Positions 33,784-45,155 of a DNA stretch of 64,000 bases are shown piece by piece. Each line of letters starts with the position of its first letter. The first letter of the stretch is position 1. The notes under the pieces are model-generated. The model searched no databases. It had not been told where the DNA came from and saw only the letters and a program-made list of their open reading frames with translations. Source of the stretch: Primula veris (Eukaryota; Streptophyta; Magnoliopsida; Ericales; Primulaceae); the NCBI GenBank assembly GCA_963682055.1, contig OY821750.1:11844501-11908500 (forward strand). The letters are read 5' to 3'. Both the position numbers and the translations under genes were made by a program.

Positions 33784-34278
33784 ATTACATTTACTACCCC
33801 AACCTATCTGCGGTTAACGATTTGGGTACTCACCTTTCAAATTTACCAATTTAGGTACCACACTAAATAAATTTTCAATTTAGGTACCACCGTCTTAATA
33901 AATCACGAAATCATGTCACGTGACATTTGACAAACATTAATTTGAGAGGCTAATTTAACAATTTTGCATAAAAATATGTTATCCTAGAAAAATTTTTACC
34001 CCAATTTCACACATAAAAAAATTTAGCATATAATCCAATTTTTTGTTATGTATGAAATTAGGAAAAATATTTTTATAGGATGACATATTTTTATGCAAAA
34101 TTGTCAAATTAGCCTCTCAAATTAATGTTTGTCAAATGTCAAGTGATTTCGTGATTTATTAAGACGGTGATACCTAAATTAGAAATTTATTATATAGTGT
34201 GGTACCTAAATTGGAAAATTTAAAAGGTGGGTACCCAAATCGTTAAAAACAGATAAGTTGGTGTACTAAAACTATAAA
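33784..34278. mobile_element. Long foldback MITE, copy 2
   Basis: It has the same architecture as 9860-10347: terminal AACGATTTGGGTACTCACC, TTTAGGTACCACACTA, TTTCACACATA, a central turn at about 34030, and the mirrored arm ending GGTACCCAAATCGTTAAAAA. The termini extend slightly further than in copy 1 (CCAACCTATCTG and its mirror CAGATAAGTTGG). There is no coding capacity. Confidence 0.8.
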
Positions 34279-35319
34279 ACCCCTGCCTTTATATGCCTAG
34301 CGCTAGGATTTACTCATAGCTTAAAATAACTAATTATATTTGTGTAGCGTAAAAAAATTGTAATTTGCATCATAATTTTTTGCTATAATATGAGTGAATT
34401 TGATCAAAATGGTGTTATTTATTTTCTGGGTGAATGTAGCCTTTTCTTGAGTAAGCTTTTGAGCCGAACCAAATAATGAATGAAGTTCTTGTTAGCCCAC
34501 ATTAGTATACTTTTTACCTTTTCTTAATGTAAACTTTCTTTAGTCTAAACCATTTTGGTTGCTGTTGATGAAACTGGGTTCAAATAGTGGTGTGTGTTGG
34601 TAAGTTTTGGTTAGTTAGGTCTATTAGCTTATATTTGTCAAGTTAGTTCCTTGTTCAGGCGCTTATGTTGATATAGATTCCAGCTAAGATTACCGAATGT
34701 TTTGCGCATTTAGATCACGATCCAGCCATCAAGCCTTTGAGCTGTTTTCTTATCAAGGCAGATCATTTTTGTCCATGTCTAAGAAACAAGTGTTTTGGCG
34801 TACCATTGATTTAAGTGAAAAGGTACTCAATATAAGAACTATTCTAAGTTAGGTTTTGAAAAGATCTATATTGATGTCATATTTAGTTAATTTTACATAC
34901 ATTATGCCAACTTATTTTGTTTTTTGTGCTTTTTCCTTACAGATCAAACTAAAGTTAAACAATTGAAGCTTGCCTTTGACCTTCTGTGACGATTGTGTGT
35001 TCATCACTTTATTGTAAATATTATGTGATTTGAAATGTCGATGTACATATATGTGTTCTTTATCTTTTTCGGTTTAGATAAATTATGTAAATGGATTCAT
35101 AATGGAATCTCGCAAACTTATAGTATTTAATTGGTTTTTAGGTTATTTTCAATGAATTCAGTTGATAGAGATTTTGTAACGACATATATTTGTTTATATT
35201 CTTTAATGATTACCTATATTTTTATTAATATGTGAACTCTATGATTTTATATTTTCCGATGTTGTACAAAAGTGTTCTTGTGTTATGGTGTGTCATGACT
35301 AATATTTGGCTAAATAAAG
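34279..35319. other. No recognisable gene
   Basis: AT-rich sequence, possibly interior of the outer CACTA element. Short readable stretches around 34690-34800 match nothing I know. Confidence 0.5.
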
Positions 35320-35612
35320 GCCTTCAAACAGTCAATTAAGGCGGTTTAAATGCACTTTTTGAGGTGTTTTTAGTGTAAATAATTCAAAATTTTGGTTTAT
35401 TTTTTAGGCGGTTATAAACCGTCTTAAATAGGATCAAAACCAACTTAGACTTTTCGAGATGGTTTATTACCGTCTTAGAACCTTTTGCAACCCTTACAAA
35501 TAAGGCCCTTTTACTTTTGCTACGAAAACCGCCTTAAAAACTATTAGAGACGGTTTCACTATTTTTTGAGCCAGTTTTAAACCGCCTCAAAAGATGATAT
35601 TTGTGTAGTAGG
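35320..35612. repeat. CACTA-like sub-terminal palindrome array
   Basis: The array has repeated short inverted words: AAGGCGGTTTAAA, AGGCGGTTATAAACCGTC, AAAACCGCCTTAAAAAC, TTTAAACCGCCTCAAAAG. It ends ATTTGTGTAGTAG. This is the pattern of the motif-rich last few hundred bases of a plant CACTA element, to which transposase binds. Confidence 0.55.
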
Positions 35613-36164
35613 ACAAAATAACTTAGTATAGTTAAGAATAACTTTAAAAATAATCTTATAAGAAGTATTGGAGTATGAAATAGGTCTGTATTGGCCGACC
35701 TTACGACGATTAGGGATTTTGGGGATCAAAGTCACAATGGTACAATTGATTTCTTTTAAATTTTTCCTTTTTTAAAAAAATATCAAGACCATCTTGTATT
35801 CATGTAACCATTTCTTTTTTTATTTCTTCTTGCCTAAACTAGCTTTCTCTTATCATTACTTATTATCACATTAGTTCGGGCTGACCAATTTGTACCAATA
35901 TCATGAGAAAACAACATCTTAAGACATGTGATGTCTTTTGTGGACATGATTTCGCTCTAACATTACAAATGTTTAAAACAAAATCAGTTTACACAGAGAG
36001 TCTTTAAAACAAGTTCGTGTATTTTCCATACAATGTTTTTGAGTTTCGATATAGTGCACTCATGCAAGCGCCACACACACTGGTTCACCTTCGGTGATCC
36101 ATAAATGGAGGTTAAGAATTCCGACCTAGTACTCCATTTTTAATGTAACACGTGTTTCATCTCA

Positions 36165-36260
36165 GCGAGGCTAGCGCAGTGGTTAAACAAGTAAGACACA
36201 CATAAGGGGACAAAGTTCTAGTTTGATCAAATGAATTAATTTTTTGAAAGATGAAACTTA
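36165..36260 (+). mobile_element. Possible tRNA-derived SINE remnant
   Basis: GAGGCTAGCGCAGTGG (36168-36182) fits a Pol III A box (TRGYNNARNGG). About 32 bp further on, AGTTCTAGTTTGATC (36214-36228) resembles a B box. The spacing is right for a tRNA-derived SINE head. The body and tail are not defined. Confidence 0.42.
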
Positions 36261-36330
36261 CATACGATAGTCTATATTGATGTGTTTTCTTCAAAAGAGA
36301 AAAAAACGACAATTTTCTTTATAATTTTAC

Positions 36331-36775
36331 CATTGCAAGAAACTAGAGTTTCGGAGATCAAAATTTAGAGAAATATTTTAAATCGTTCTCTAAATGATAT
36401 ATTTAGGGGGCAAAAAAAAAGTTTATTCCGTAAATCGGTATATATATTTGGAGACTAAAAACATAAAAATTAGTCCCAAAAAACAATATGGTACCAACAT
36501 AAGGGGGATAAATTATTTTTTCTCAAAAGATAGTCAGAGATATAATAACATGTTCCACTATAATGTTGATACTAAATTCTCTTGCACAACTTTTTTTTGT
36601 GGTCTCTAAATATACTGATTTAGGGACAAAAGAAATATTTTTTTATAATTATGTATCTTTCGAGACTAACGAAAATGATCTCGAAAAGAAAATGTTCTTG
36701 AAAGATATGATCATTTAGAGACCGATTTAGGTTGTCTCTAAATTTTGGTCTCTAGTTTTCATATTTCTGGTAGTG
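36331..36775. mobile_element. CACTA-type MITE with TAC target duplication
   Basis: The right end in reverse reads CACTACCAGAAATATG, then AGACCAAAATTTAGAGACAA. The left end reads CATTGCAAGAAACTAG, then AGATCAAAATTTAGAGAAAT. The terminal inverted similarity runs for about 65 bp and ends in TCTCTAAATGAT on both sides. TAC lies directly outside both ends (36328-36330 and 36776-36778), the 3-bp duplication expected for CACTA elements. It is 445 bp with no gene. The left terminus has drifted from CACTA to CATTG. Confidence 0.87.
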
Positions 36776-36778
36776 TAC

Positions 36779-39700
36779 AATTGGCAATCTTTTATTGTGT
36801 GTTGTCAAATAAATATCGATTAATTAAACTTAGACGATGACAATGTCAGCTCCAAAAGGGTACCGGAATGCTTTTTAGACCGGCCATTTTTTTTTGGTGA
36901 GTCCGTATATTACTTCCGATAAGTTTCATAATTCGTTTGGTTGGTTTCTCTGACACTCGAAAGAAAACTTGGCAGTTTTTAATGCTATATTTTGTTGCTT
37001 CTTTAACATACAATGAACTTAAACAAGCAATGAAGAAACTCTAAAAGAAGACATGTCATTGTTTGACATTCATATTACTTCTAGTTAATACAAGTAAAAT
37101 TATTATTCAAGATATGATTAATTTCTATTTGAGTACTAACAACGATGTTAGTCCCGTAGTAACAGGGGTTAACAGTGTTAAGATTTGAAAAAATATGAGT
37201 CCATGAGTAAAATTAACAAAATACATCTATTATAGACTTTTGTAACAAAATTTCTTATCTCAATACTTATTTGGCATAAATGTATTAGTCTCAAACTATT
37301 TATTCAAAATACATACTTACCGAAAAGAGCACATACCTCTCATTCTTAACCGCAACCTCATTATCCGATATACCAATACTTTTCGGCGCGTCTGCTTTTA
37401 CTGAAATTTGATTGACCGACTTAGACGATCTGTATAGATCCAACAATGGGATCGGACATGGTGAAGATTACATATCGATGAGGTCTCTTACGAGTTTGCA
37501 AGCTTCAATGTCGATATATACATGAAACCCAAAGAAACGATAGTCAGACAATTTCATGTGGTACTTTGACAATTCCCGGTTTATTTCTTTATATACATTA
37601 ATGAATAGAATAGGAAATATATTATAGTAAAAAAAATGATGCATTCTTCGGCCAGCTCTAACCGTGCAAACCTGGCCGCATTTTACAACCATTTATTACC
37701 TCGTTCGCACGCCTAACAATATTGTGGAGAGTTTGAAAGCCACGGCTTGTGTTTTCTTGATTACTAACTCGAATACCATTTTGAGCTACAACCAGAATAT
37801 AAATAGACGAGGGTCGAAACCATTCGCCTTGACAACCTTATTTTTTAAACGAATGAATTACTAACAAATATATATAATTATACTAATGACCGGATGCTAC
37901 AGAAAATTGTTAAACCTTAAAGCGGAGACAATTAAAACGATTTGGCTATCATGTGAAAAACTTTCTCTTATGAACCATGTCTACAAGAAAGCAACGTCAT
38001 TTAGAAACTCAATTGTTCAAAATTTAAAATTTTAACATATGGTTTTGAATGTGAATATTTATGTTATGAAAATAATATATACAACTTTGCAACCGAGTTT
38101 AAACTCAAATCGTAAGATTTATGTTATTAACGAATCGCTCATAAACAAATCGTGGTTATTTCGTCAATAGTTCATTTTGTGTTACTTCATTTATAAACAA
38201 ACATGAACAAATATGATGAGATAATAAACGAATATGAATAGAGCTAGCATTTGGTTCATGTACATATATTTAGGATGTCGGAAGCTTAAATATTTAATAA
38301 CATAGCTCGAACAATACAATATATACCGACTCAAGCCAAATTTAAGTATAAAATAAGTACCAATCGCAAAGCCTGCATATGATGCACAGATCCAATTATA
38401 TCCAACTAAAAAATATATAATTTGTTTATTAGAAAATTTGTAAGAAAAAAATTGAAATTGACAAATGTGATTTAGGATTTACACAAACAAAATATGCGTG
38501 ACACACACCCGACAGTTATAAAATCTCTGCATTACCACAAATCATTAGATCTATCCTTCCACTTACAAATATTTTTCATTTACAAATATTTAAGTTGTTA
38601 GTTCTATATTTATGACCTAGTGAACTATTTGTTGTCAATTGGATTGAAAAAAATAATCTAATTTGTTGTTTGTTACTAAGACAGATTTATTTTACAGGTG
38701 AAGTTGCAATCTCAGTTGCAACCATACATTGTTATAATCTGCTGATACGCAGGATTCTGTCTTGCTGCATAACTTCTTCTTTAAATTAATATTCTAAAGA
38801 TATAATCTTCAAAAGATTTTATCTCATTCCTTTACTGAGCTAAATTAGATCTCATGTTTATTGCAAGTGTTTATCATGTTTATCTATTGTTCATGAAATC
38901 TTTTAGTACTTAAATAGATTGAAACTAAATATGGAGTTATTATTTTTATATGGAAAAGATTTTTATCGTCAAAAGAATTTTATCTTTTATGCTCTGTTAT
39001 TGGTAATAATATCTCCATTATCAAGCAAGTTTTTATCTCGTTTGACTTCAAGAAGATTGAGCTCATATTTGCAGCATGTTTCTCGTGCGTTTATGGAAAG
39101 AAAGAGATCAATCTAAAAGAGTCAAAATAAATCAAGAAGATCTGAAGCACAATGATTGAAGAATGAAGAATTATGAAGATCTTGAAAATTGTTTTTGTTT
39201 TATAAATAGATAGTAGAATTGCTTGTAAAAGATGTGTGTTCTAAACTATAAAAACTAAATATTTAGAGAATACACGTGAAAACTTAAAATGAAAAACAAT
39301 AGTGGGATGCCATTAATGTTTTGAGTAATAATTATATAGTAGGAGCAATATAGATATAGGCTGAATAACCTAGATGAAGTCTGAGAGTTTTTCATAAGTT
39401 TTGAGTTATGTACTGTAGACTTTTATAATATCACTAATCTGCGTAAGTGACCCGGAGACTTAGCCCTAGTTTGGGTGAACTCCGTTGTTAAACGTCCGTG
39501 TGAATTAACTTTCAAATACATTTAATTATTCTGTTTAGTAAATCAGTATAGTAAAGTTACAAATGTGATTACAACTATAATTGTAACATAACAGTTTAAC
39601 AACAAATAGAGCAGTGGATAGAAATTTCATAAGCTATTGGACTAAGGCAATATAAATAAAATTATAGTTTCGTGTCTATTTTCCATTTATTTGGAAATTA

Positions 39701-39957
39701 TCATATATGACCCAAGTATAATTTTCTTTATACCGCCTTAGTCCACTAGCTTAAATATTTGTCCCTAGAGCCCATATCTAACACTAACCTAGTCCTTTCT
39801 TGTAGGTTTTTGCTAACAATGTGGATTTTTAATCATGACAATTCTAATTACAAGTTTTGAACCTTAAAACGCTATCTCACTTAAAATAAATTGATATCAA
39901 CGTAGTGAAAACAACTTCGTTTATCATATATTTTCAGTTTTCTAGATATTTTCGATC
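36779..39957. other. Unannotated intergenic DNA
   Basis: No convincing gene. Short frames at 37468-37864 and 38919-39116 have no family motif. CTCCGTTGTTAAACGTCCGT near 39480 resembles the end of a Copia-type LTR but lacks a partner. About 38380-38560 is a diverged copy of sequence found again at 50.3 and 52.5 kb. Confidence 0.5.
39629..39752. repeat. Short inverted repeat (possible tiny MITE)
   Basis: AAGCTATTGGACTAAGGCAA on the left pairs with the reverse complement of CCGCCTTAGTCCACTAGCTT on the right. The match continues through TATAAA(T/G)AAAATTATA, giving arms of about 38 bp around a loop of about 48 bp. Confidence 0.65.
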
Positions 39958-39962
39958 ACTAA

Positions 39963-40253
39963 TGTAACGACCCGGCCTCACGGATCGAAACGCTACGCCC
40001 GTATCAACAATATTGTCCATTTTGGCACAACTTTTCAGAGAGGTCACCCATCCTGATACTACTCCAAGTTAAGCACGCTTAACTATGGAGTTCCGTCCTC
40101 GCTATTGTGCCGCACGGCTTTAAAAGGCCTTGTTGATAGGAAATGGATTTTTAAGCTCATATACCACACGAGTACTCTCATATCTGGGCGATGTGGGACT
40201 GACGCACAATACCGCACCACAGAATTTCCTTCCTGGAAATCTGGGTCGTCACA
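39963..40253 (-). repeat. Cassandra-like LTR carrying a 5S rRNA-like segment
   Basis: On the minus strand it runs from TGTGACGACCCAG to GGGTCGTTACA (291 bp), TG...CA bounded. Beside its start, on the minus strand, is GGGAGGGTGAT, a polypurine tract of the kind preceding a 3' LTR. The LTR includes CCCACATCGCCCAGATATG and GGACAATATTGTTGATACGG, words typical of Cassandra terminal-repeat-in-miniature elements, plus a 5S-like block. No second copy of this LTR exists in the window. Confidence 0.7.
40038..40098 (-). other. 5S rRNA-like internal promoter segment
   Basis: On the minus strand AACTCCATAGTTAAGCGTGC corresponds to the 5S box A area, and GGAGTAGTATCAGGATGGG plus GGGTGACCTC to the intermediate element and box C. 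It covers only about half of a 5S gene and has substitutions, so it is not a 5S rRNA gene. In Cassandra elements this block can act as a Pol III promoter, and whether it works here is unknown. Confidence 0.7.
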
Positions 40254-40362
40254 ATCACCCTCCCTTTAGGCACGACGTCCTCGTCGGTCACGTCGTCCTT
40301 CAGGGGCTCACACACGTGCTAGTCCCCACATTTCCGGCCCGATAGAGGCTCTGATATCAACT
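40254..40362 (-). other. Polypurine tract, short internal region and primer-binding site
   Basis: On the minus strand, from right to left: AG, then TTGATATCAGAGCC (40360-40347), which is a Met-tRNA primer site with one or two changes; about 80 bp of non-coding internal sequence; and the polypurine tract GGGAGGGTGAT (40264-40254) touching the Cassandra-like LTR. This is the complete short interior expected of a TRIM element. However, a Tekay LTR rather than a second Cassandra LTR borders the primer site. Confidence 0.65.
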
Positions 40363-41225
40363 TGTCACGCCCCAAAATCCATAAAACACGGACAACGAGG
40401 CGTGAACTTTTTAAACAAAAGAATAGATAACCTGTTGGTACAAAATTAAAATTTTAAAAGAAAAACGCTTGCGAGCTAAAGGAACAGTTAATCAATTAAA
40501 TATAAAAGTGTTTGCCAAATGCGGCTACAAGACGAGATAGTTTTGACAATTTTATAAAAGAAAATAAACGAATGTAAATTGCCCGTAGGCTACAACCTCA
40601 AAATTTAATCTAAGTGAAAAGAAAGTGAAAGCCCCGAGCCCATGTGACGCATTGCAATAGCTCCAAACTCTAAACGCCTCAACCAAATTTGTACCTGAAA
40701 GACAAAACTGTAACGGTAAGTCCCACACACATACATAGACGGGACGGCACCTCAAAATACCGTCACTCCATCCCATAAATGCAAGACTCACTACAACAAC
40801 TATGATAGCAACATATAAAAAGAAATAAAATAACGTCGTACAACAAGATAAATTAAATAACTTCAACACACATCTATAGCATACATGGACCTCTCATGCC
40901 ACCTACCCCAGTCCGTAAGATAGGTCATTCCCTATCCACTCGGCCGTCTTCTGTCCCCGGAATTAGGAAGAGACAGAGACCATTGCTAACATAAAAGTAG
41001 ATTTAAAGTGCGCACTTGGACCTCTCATGCCACTCATCCCAGTCCGTAAGACGAGTCATTCCCTATCCCCACGGCCGTCTTCTATCCCCGGAATTAGGAA
41101 GAGACAGAGACCATTGCTAACAGAAAAATAAATAGAGTGCACACTAGGACCTCTCATGCCACTCGCCCCCGTCCGTAAGATGAGTCATTCCCTATCCCCT
41201 CGGCCGTCTTCTGTCCCCGATAAAG
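40363..41225 (-). repeat. Tekay-like LTR, inverted (left)
   Basis: It begins TGTCACGCCCCAAAATCC, the reverse complement of the right LTR end. It contains three tandem units of about 130 bp (CGGCCGTCTTCTGTCCCCGG, each also with CATGCCACTC-type words) at 40895-41220. The U3 start is not precise. In this orientation it would drive transcription leftward, out of the element. Confidence 0.75.
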
Positions 41226-43773
41226 AAATTTCGTCCCGAAATTAGAAAACATCTAAACAAAAGTACCTAAAGAAAGCGCGAGATCAGGATGCTTCCTCTT
41301 CATCTCATCCTCGTGTTCCCAAGTTGCCTCCTCGGCCCCATGGTGTTTCCAAACCACCTTTACCAATCTAATCGTATTTTCTCGAAGTTCCTTCCCTTGC
41401 ACATCGATAATCCTCATAGGTCCCACTTCGTAGGTCACATCCGCACTAACCTCAATGTCCTCAAAGTCCACCATGTGTGAAGGGTCGTGATGATACTTTT
41501 TCGACATTGACACATGGAACACCGGGTAAACTCCCGCCAACTTTGGTGGCAAGTCCAACCGATATGCAACTTCTCAAACTCGGTCCACTATCTCAAATGG
41601 TCCGATAAATCTCGGGATCAACTTCCCTTTAGAGCCAAACTTCATAATCCCCTTCCTTGGCGAAACTCGCAAAAATACTTGATCCCCCTTTTCGAACTCC
41701 AAATGTCTCCTCCTCTTATCCGCATAACTCTTTTGCCTACTTCGGGCCGTCTCAAGCCTTTGTCGAATTAACTTAATCTTTTCTGTCGTCTCTTGAACCA
41801 ATTGCGGTCCTAACATTTCTGCTTCTCCCACCTCGGTCCAACACACCGGAGACCTACACAGCCGCCCATATAAAGCCTCAAAAGGTGCCATGCCAATACT
41901 AGCTTGAAAGCTATTATTATACGCAAACTCCACTAAGGGTAGATGTCTCTTCCAGCCTCCCTTGAAGTCGTTCACACATGCACGTAACATATCCTCTAGC
42001 ACTTGGATAGTCCGCTCCGATTGTCCATCCGTTTGGGGATGAAATGCCGTACTCATTGTCAACTTGGTCCCTAAGACATTTTGCAATGCGCCCCAGAACC
42101 TCGACACAAACCTCGCATCTCAATCCGATACTATCGAAATCGGTACCCCATGAAGTCTAACAATTTCCTTAATATACTTTCGTCCCAAGATTTCCACCAA
42201 ATTTGTCATCTTGATTGGAATGAAGTGTGCGGATTTGGTCAAACGGCCGACCATAACCCACACAGCGTCATTCCCACTTACCGACTTAGGTAAGTTGGTC
42301 ACAAAATCCATTGCTATCCTTTCCCACTTCCATTCCGCCACCGGTAAAGGTTGGAGCATACCCGCTGGCCTTTGGTGTTCCGCTTTCACTTGCTGGCAAG
42401 TTAGACACCTGCTAACATATGAAGCTACATCTTGTTTCATTCTGGGCCACCAAAATTGTCTCTTCGCATCGTGATACATTTTTGTCCCGCCGGGATGAAC
42501 GGCTAGTCGGGAGTGGTGAAACTCCTTTAATACCTCGTTCCTCATGTTTTTTGTCACATAAGTCCTTCCCTAAAATCGTAGACCTCCATTGGTTCCTTTC
42601 ATCCAACCATCTAATCCTTCGCTCGAATGCATCTGTTTCTCATAGTTCTCCACTTTCTCATCTCCATCTTGTGCTTCCAAAACCCTACTCACAAGTTCCG
42701 GTTGTACCACTATCGTATACAAGGTCCCCTCAATAACATTCCCCAACTCTAAGTCGAACTCGTTCACTTTTACCATCATCCTCCATTCCTCGATCGCCAC
42801 ATGCGCTAAGGTCGCATGGGACTTTCGACTCAAAGCATCTGCCACTACATTGGTCTTTCCTGGGTGATAGTGCAAGTCATAGTCGTACTGTTCTAGATAT
42901 TCCATCCATCGCCTTTGTCCCATATTAAGATCACGTTGGGTAAAAATATGCCCTAAGCTCTTGTGATCCGAGAACACTTCAAACTTTTCCCCGAACAGAT
43001 AATGCCTCCATATCTTCAATGCATGAACTATTGCCGCTAGCTCTAGGTCATGAGTCGGATAGTTCTTTTCGTGAATCTTTAATTGTCGCGAAGCATATGC
43101 AATAACCTTTCCGTCTTGCATTAAGACGCAACCCAAACCTTCCTTCGAAGCATCGTAATACACTTGGTAACCCTTCCCTTGCTCGGGAATAACTAGTATG
43201 GGAGAACTAGTCAACCGCTTCTTGAGCTCTAGAAAAGCTTTCTCGCAAGCCTCACTCCACACGAACTTCACCCCTTTCTTGGTAAGGTAAGTCATTGGAG
43301 TTGCCAACTTCGAGAAATCCTTGACGAACCGTCGATAGTATCCCGCTAAACCCAAGAAACTTCGAATCTCGAACACATTTTTCGGTTGTGCACATTCCGA
43401 AACCGCCTCAATTTTCATCGCATCCACCTTTTCCCCTTCTTTCGAGATCACATGCCCAAGAAATTTCACCTCATTTAGCCAAAACTCACATTTGCTAAAT
43501 TTTCCGTAAAGTTGGTGCTCTCTCAACGTGAGCTACGCTAGACGGAGATGCTCCTCGTGTTCCTCTCTTGAACTCGAGTAAATCAGGATATCGTCGACGA
43601 AGACCACCACAAACTTGTCGAGATACTCCTTAAAGATCCGATTCATTAACTCCATAAATGCCGCCGGCGCATTAGTTAACCCGAATGGCATGACCACAAA
43701 CTCATAGTGACCATACCGGGTCCTAAAGGCCGTTTTCGAAATATCCTCATCCTTCACCCTCAATTGCTGATAG
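41226..43773 (-). pseudogene. Inverted Tekay-like pol segment (RT, RNase H, integrase, chromodomain-like end)
   Basis: On the minus strand it begins abruptly inside RT at [20 protein letters not shown] (43773). It runs through [13 protein letters not shown] and [11 protein letters not shown] (active site VDD), [19 protein letters not shown], RNase H ([21 protein letters not shown]), integrase HHCC (HHSRLAVHPGG...CLTCQQVK), [23 protein letters not shown] and a tail with EEATWEHEDEMKRKHPDL. Stops interrupt it at about 43530, 42570, 42118 and 41572. The one at 42570 is shared with the forward arm. It joins the forward leader at 43773 with a few bases of shared sequence (CTAT). Confidence 0.9.
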
Positions 43774-43859
43774 GAATCAAGATGAATAAGTATAGTATTC
43801 ATTTATGAGTAGTAATGTCAAGTGAGACAACTAAAGTGTCGGTTTAATCTGTTGTAGTC

Positions 43860-45155
43860 ATGGCTATTACCACAAGGACTAGTGGACGAGGACCAGCTAC
43901 ACGCGGGGGCACATCACCATCAAGCGGTGCGGCTACCCGAGGTGGGGAAAATGGAAGAGGAAGAAGAGCTCCAAGGGGAAGGGGAGCAACTAGAGGGAGA
44001 AGGGCTGCTAGAGGTCGTGGGGGGAGAGGTAACACTAGGACCCCACCACCTGAGCAACCCGAGGTAGAGGAAGAGGCTGAGAATGTAGATGAGGAGGTGA
44101 ATGAGGAAGAAGAGGAGACATACGCACCTGAACCAGAATCGGTAAATGCTAACCAAGTGATGACCGACCTTCAGAAGGCAGTGCAAATGATGGTGTAGAA
44201 TGCTCAAGCTGGAAGTTCAAGTAGCAATGGATTGCTTAACTTCACTCGATTGGGGGCTCCGACTTTCGATGGGTTAGGCGAACCATCCATAGCTGAGGGA
44301 TGGGTGGACAAAATGGAGAAATACTTATCGGCAACGGGAATAGTAAATGGGGAGCAACGAATGAATATGGCTCAGTTTCACCTAAAGGGTGAAGCACGGA
44401 AGTGGTGGTTGGGAATTGTGGATACATACGATATAAGCAACTTCGAATGGAATGAGTTTATCGAATTATTTAATCGACAGTTTCTTCCAGATTCCTATAA
44501 GGATGAAATGAGGAGGCATTTTGAGGAACTGTATCAAGGGGGTATGACGGTTCAAGCATACCAGCTAAAGTTTACCACACTCTCGAGGTATGCCCCAGAC
44601 TCGGTTTTAGGGGGTGCGGAAAAATGCAGGAGATTCATGAAGGGGTTGAATCCGACCATCTCGTTACAATTGGCATCGGCCCATCATGTCAACTATAATG
44701 AGTTGGTAAAATCAGCTCAAGCTGTGGAGGGGGCTCTACTCCATAACAAGAGAATCTTGGAGAAATCGAAAACCGGAAATGCTCCGAGGGAAGAGAAGAA
44801 GCAGACTTGTGATATGGCGAATAATTCGCATTTTCCACAACAGGGCAGAGGAGAGAGGGGTTTTAATCCAATACCGACAAACGTCATGATGAGGGGAGCG
44901 TGTTTCCACTGTGGAGATGTGAATCATCGACAATTCGAGCGCCCTAGAGACCAATGTTGGACATGCAACCGGTTTGGACATACGGCAAGAGTTTGTACCA
45001 TGGGACAAGGGAGAATCGACACTAACCGGCCTTTTAACCAACCTAGGTTACCACCACCACCACCAAGAGGACCAGAATTTATGCCACAACGCCAATTACC
45101 TGGGAACCAAGGGGGAGGGTTTCGAGGTAACCACCAAGGAGGGGGAAACCGTTGA
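43860..45155 (+). pseudogene. Tekay-like gag
   Basis: MAITTRTSGRGPATRGG opens an Arg/Gly-rich N-terminus. A TAG at 44196 splits it from the gag core (WVDKMEKYLSATGI, FHLKGEARKWW, FELYQGGMTV-type region and YNELVKSAQAVEGA). Two zinc knuckles follow: [14 protein letters not shown] has lost its last Cys, while [14 protein letters not shown] is intact. A Pro-rich stretch and stops at 45153 and about 45214 follow. It lies only about 85 bp from the inversion junction. That 85 bp is the surviving piece of the 5' leader. Confidence 0.85.

Larger units (their letters stand above)
18502..35612 (+). mobile_element. Possible outer CACTA element (nested)
   Basis: CACTACTAGAAAAG at 18502 is a canonical CACTA 5' end, followed by TTTGAGGC and GATTTGAGGCGC. 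At 35602-35612 the sequence TTTGTGTAGTAG is a near match to the opposite end. It is preceded by AAACCGCCTCAAAAGATG, which in reverse again gives TTTTGAGGCGG. A plus-strand CACTA-type coding fragment lies at 33.59-33.66 kb. If correct, this 17-kb span holds another CACTA element and two LTR elements. The last terminal base is mutated and no matching target duplication is seen, so the pairing is tentative. Confidence 0.35.

Noticed and set aside
37468..37864. Minus and plus frames with a TATAAATA nearby
   Set aside because: They overlap on opposite strands and have no recognisable domain.
39430..39530. Copia LTR end (CTCCGTTGTTAAACGTCC)
   Set aside because: No matching LTR, primer site or coding region could be paired with it.
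40038..40098. A functional 5S rRNA gene
   Set aside because: Only the promoter-like half is present, with substitutions, and it sits inside a TG...CA-bounded LTR.
44232..44427. Small frames on the strand opposite Tekay gag and pol
   Set aside because: They are shadows of the real frame, and the same kind recur in all three Tekay copies.
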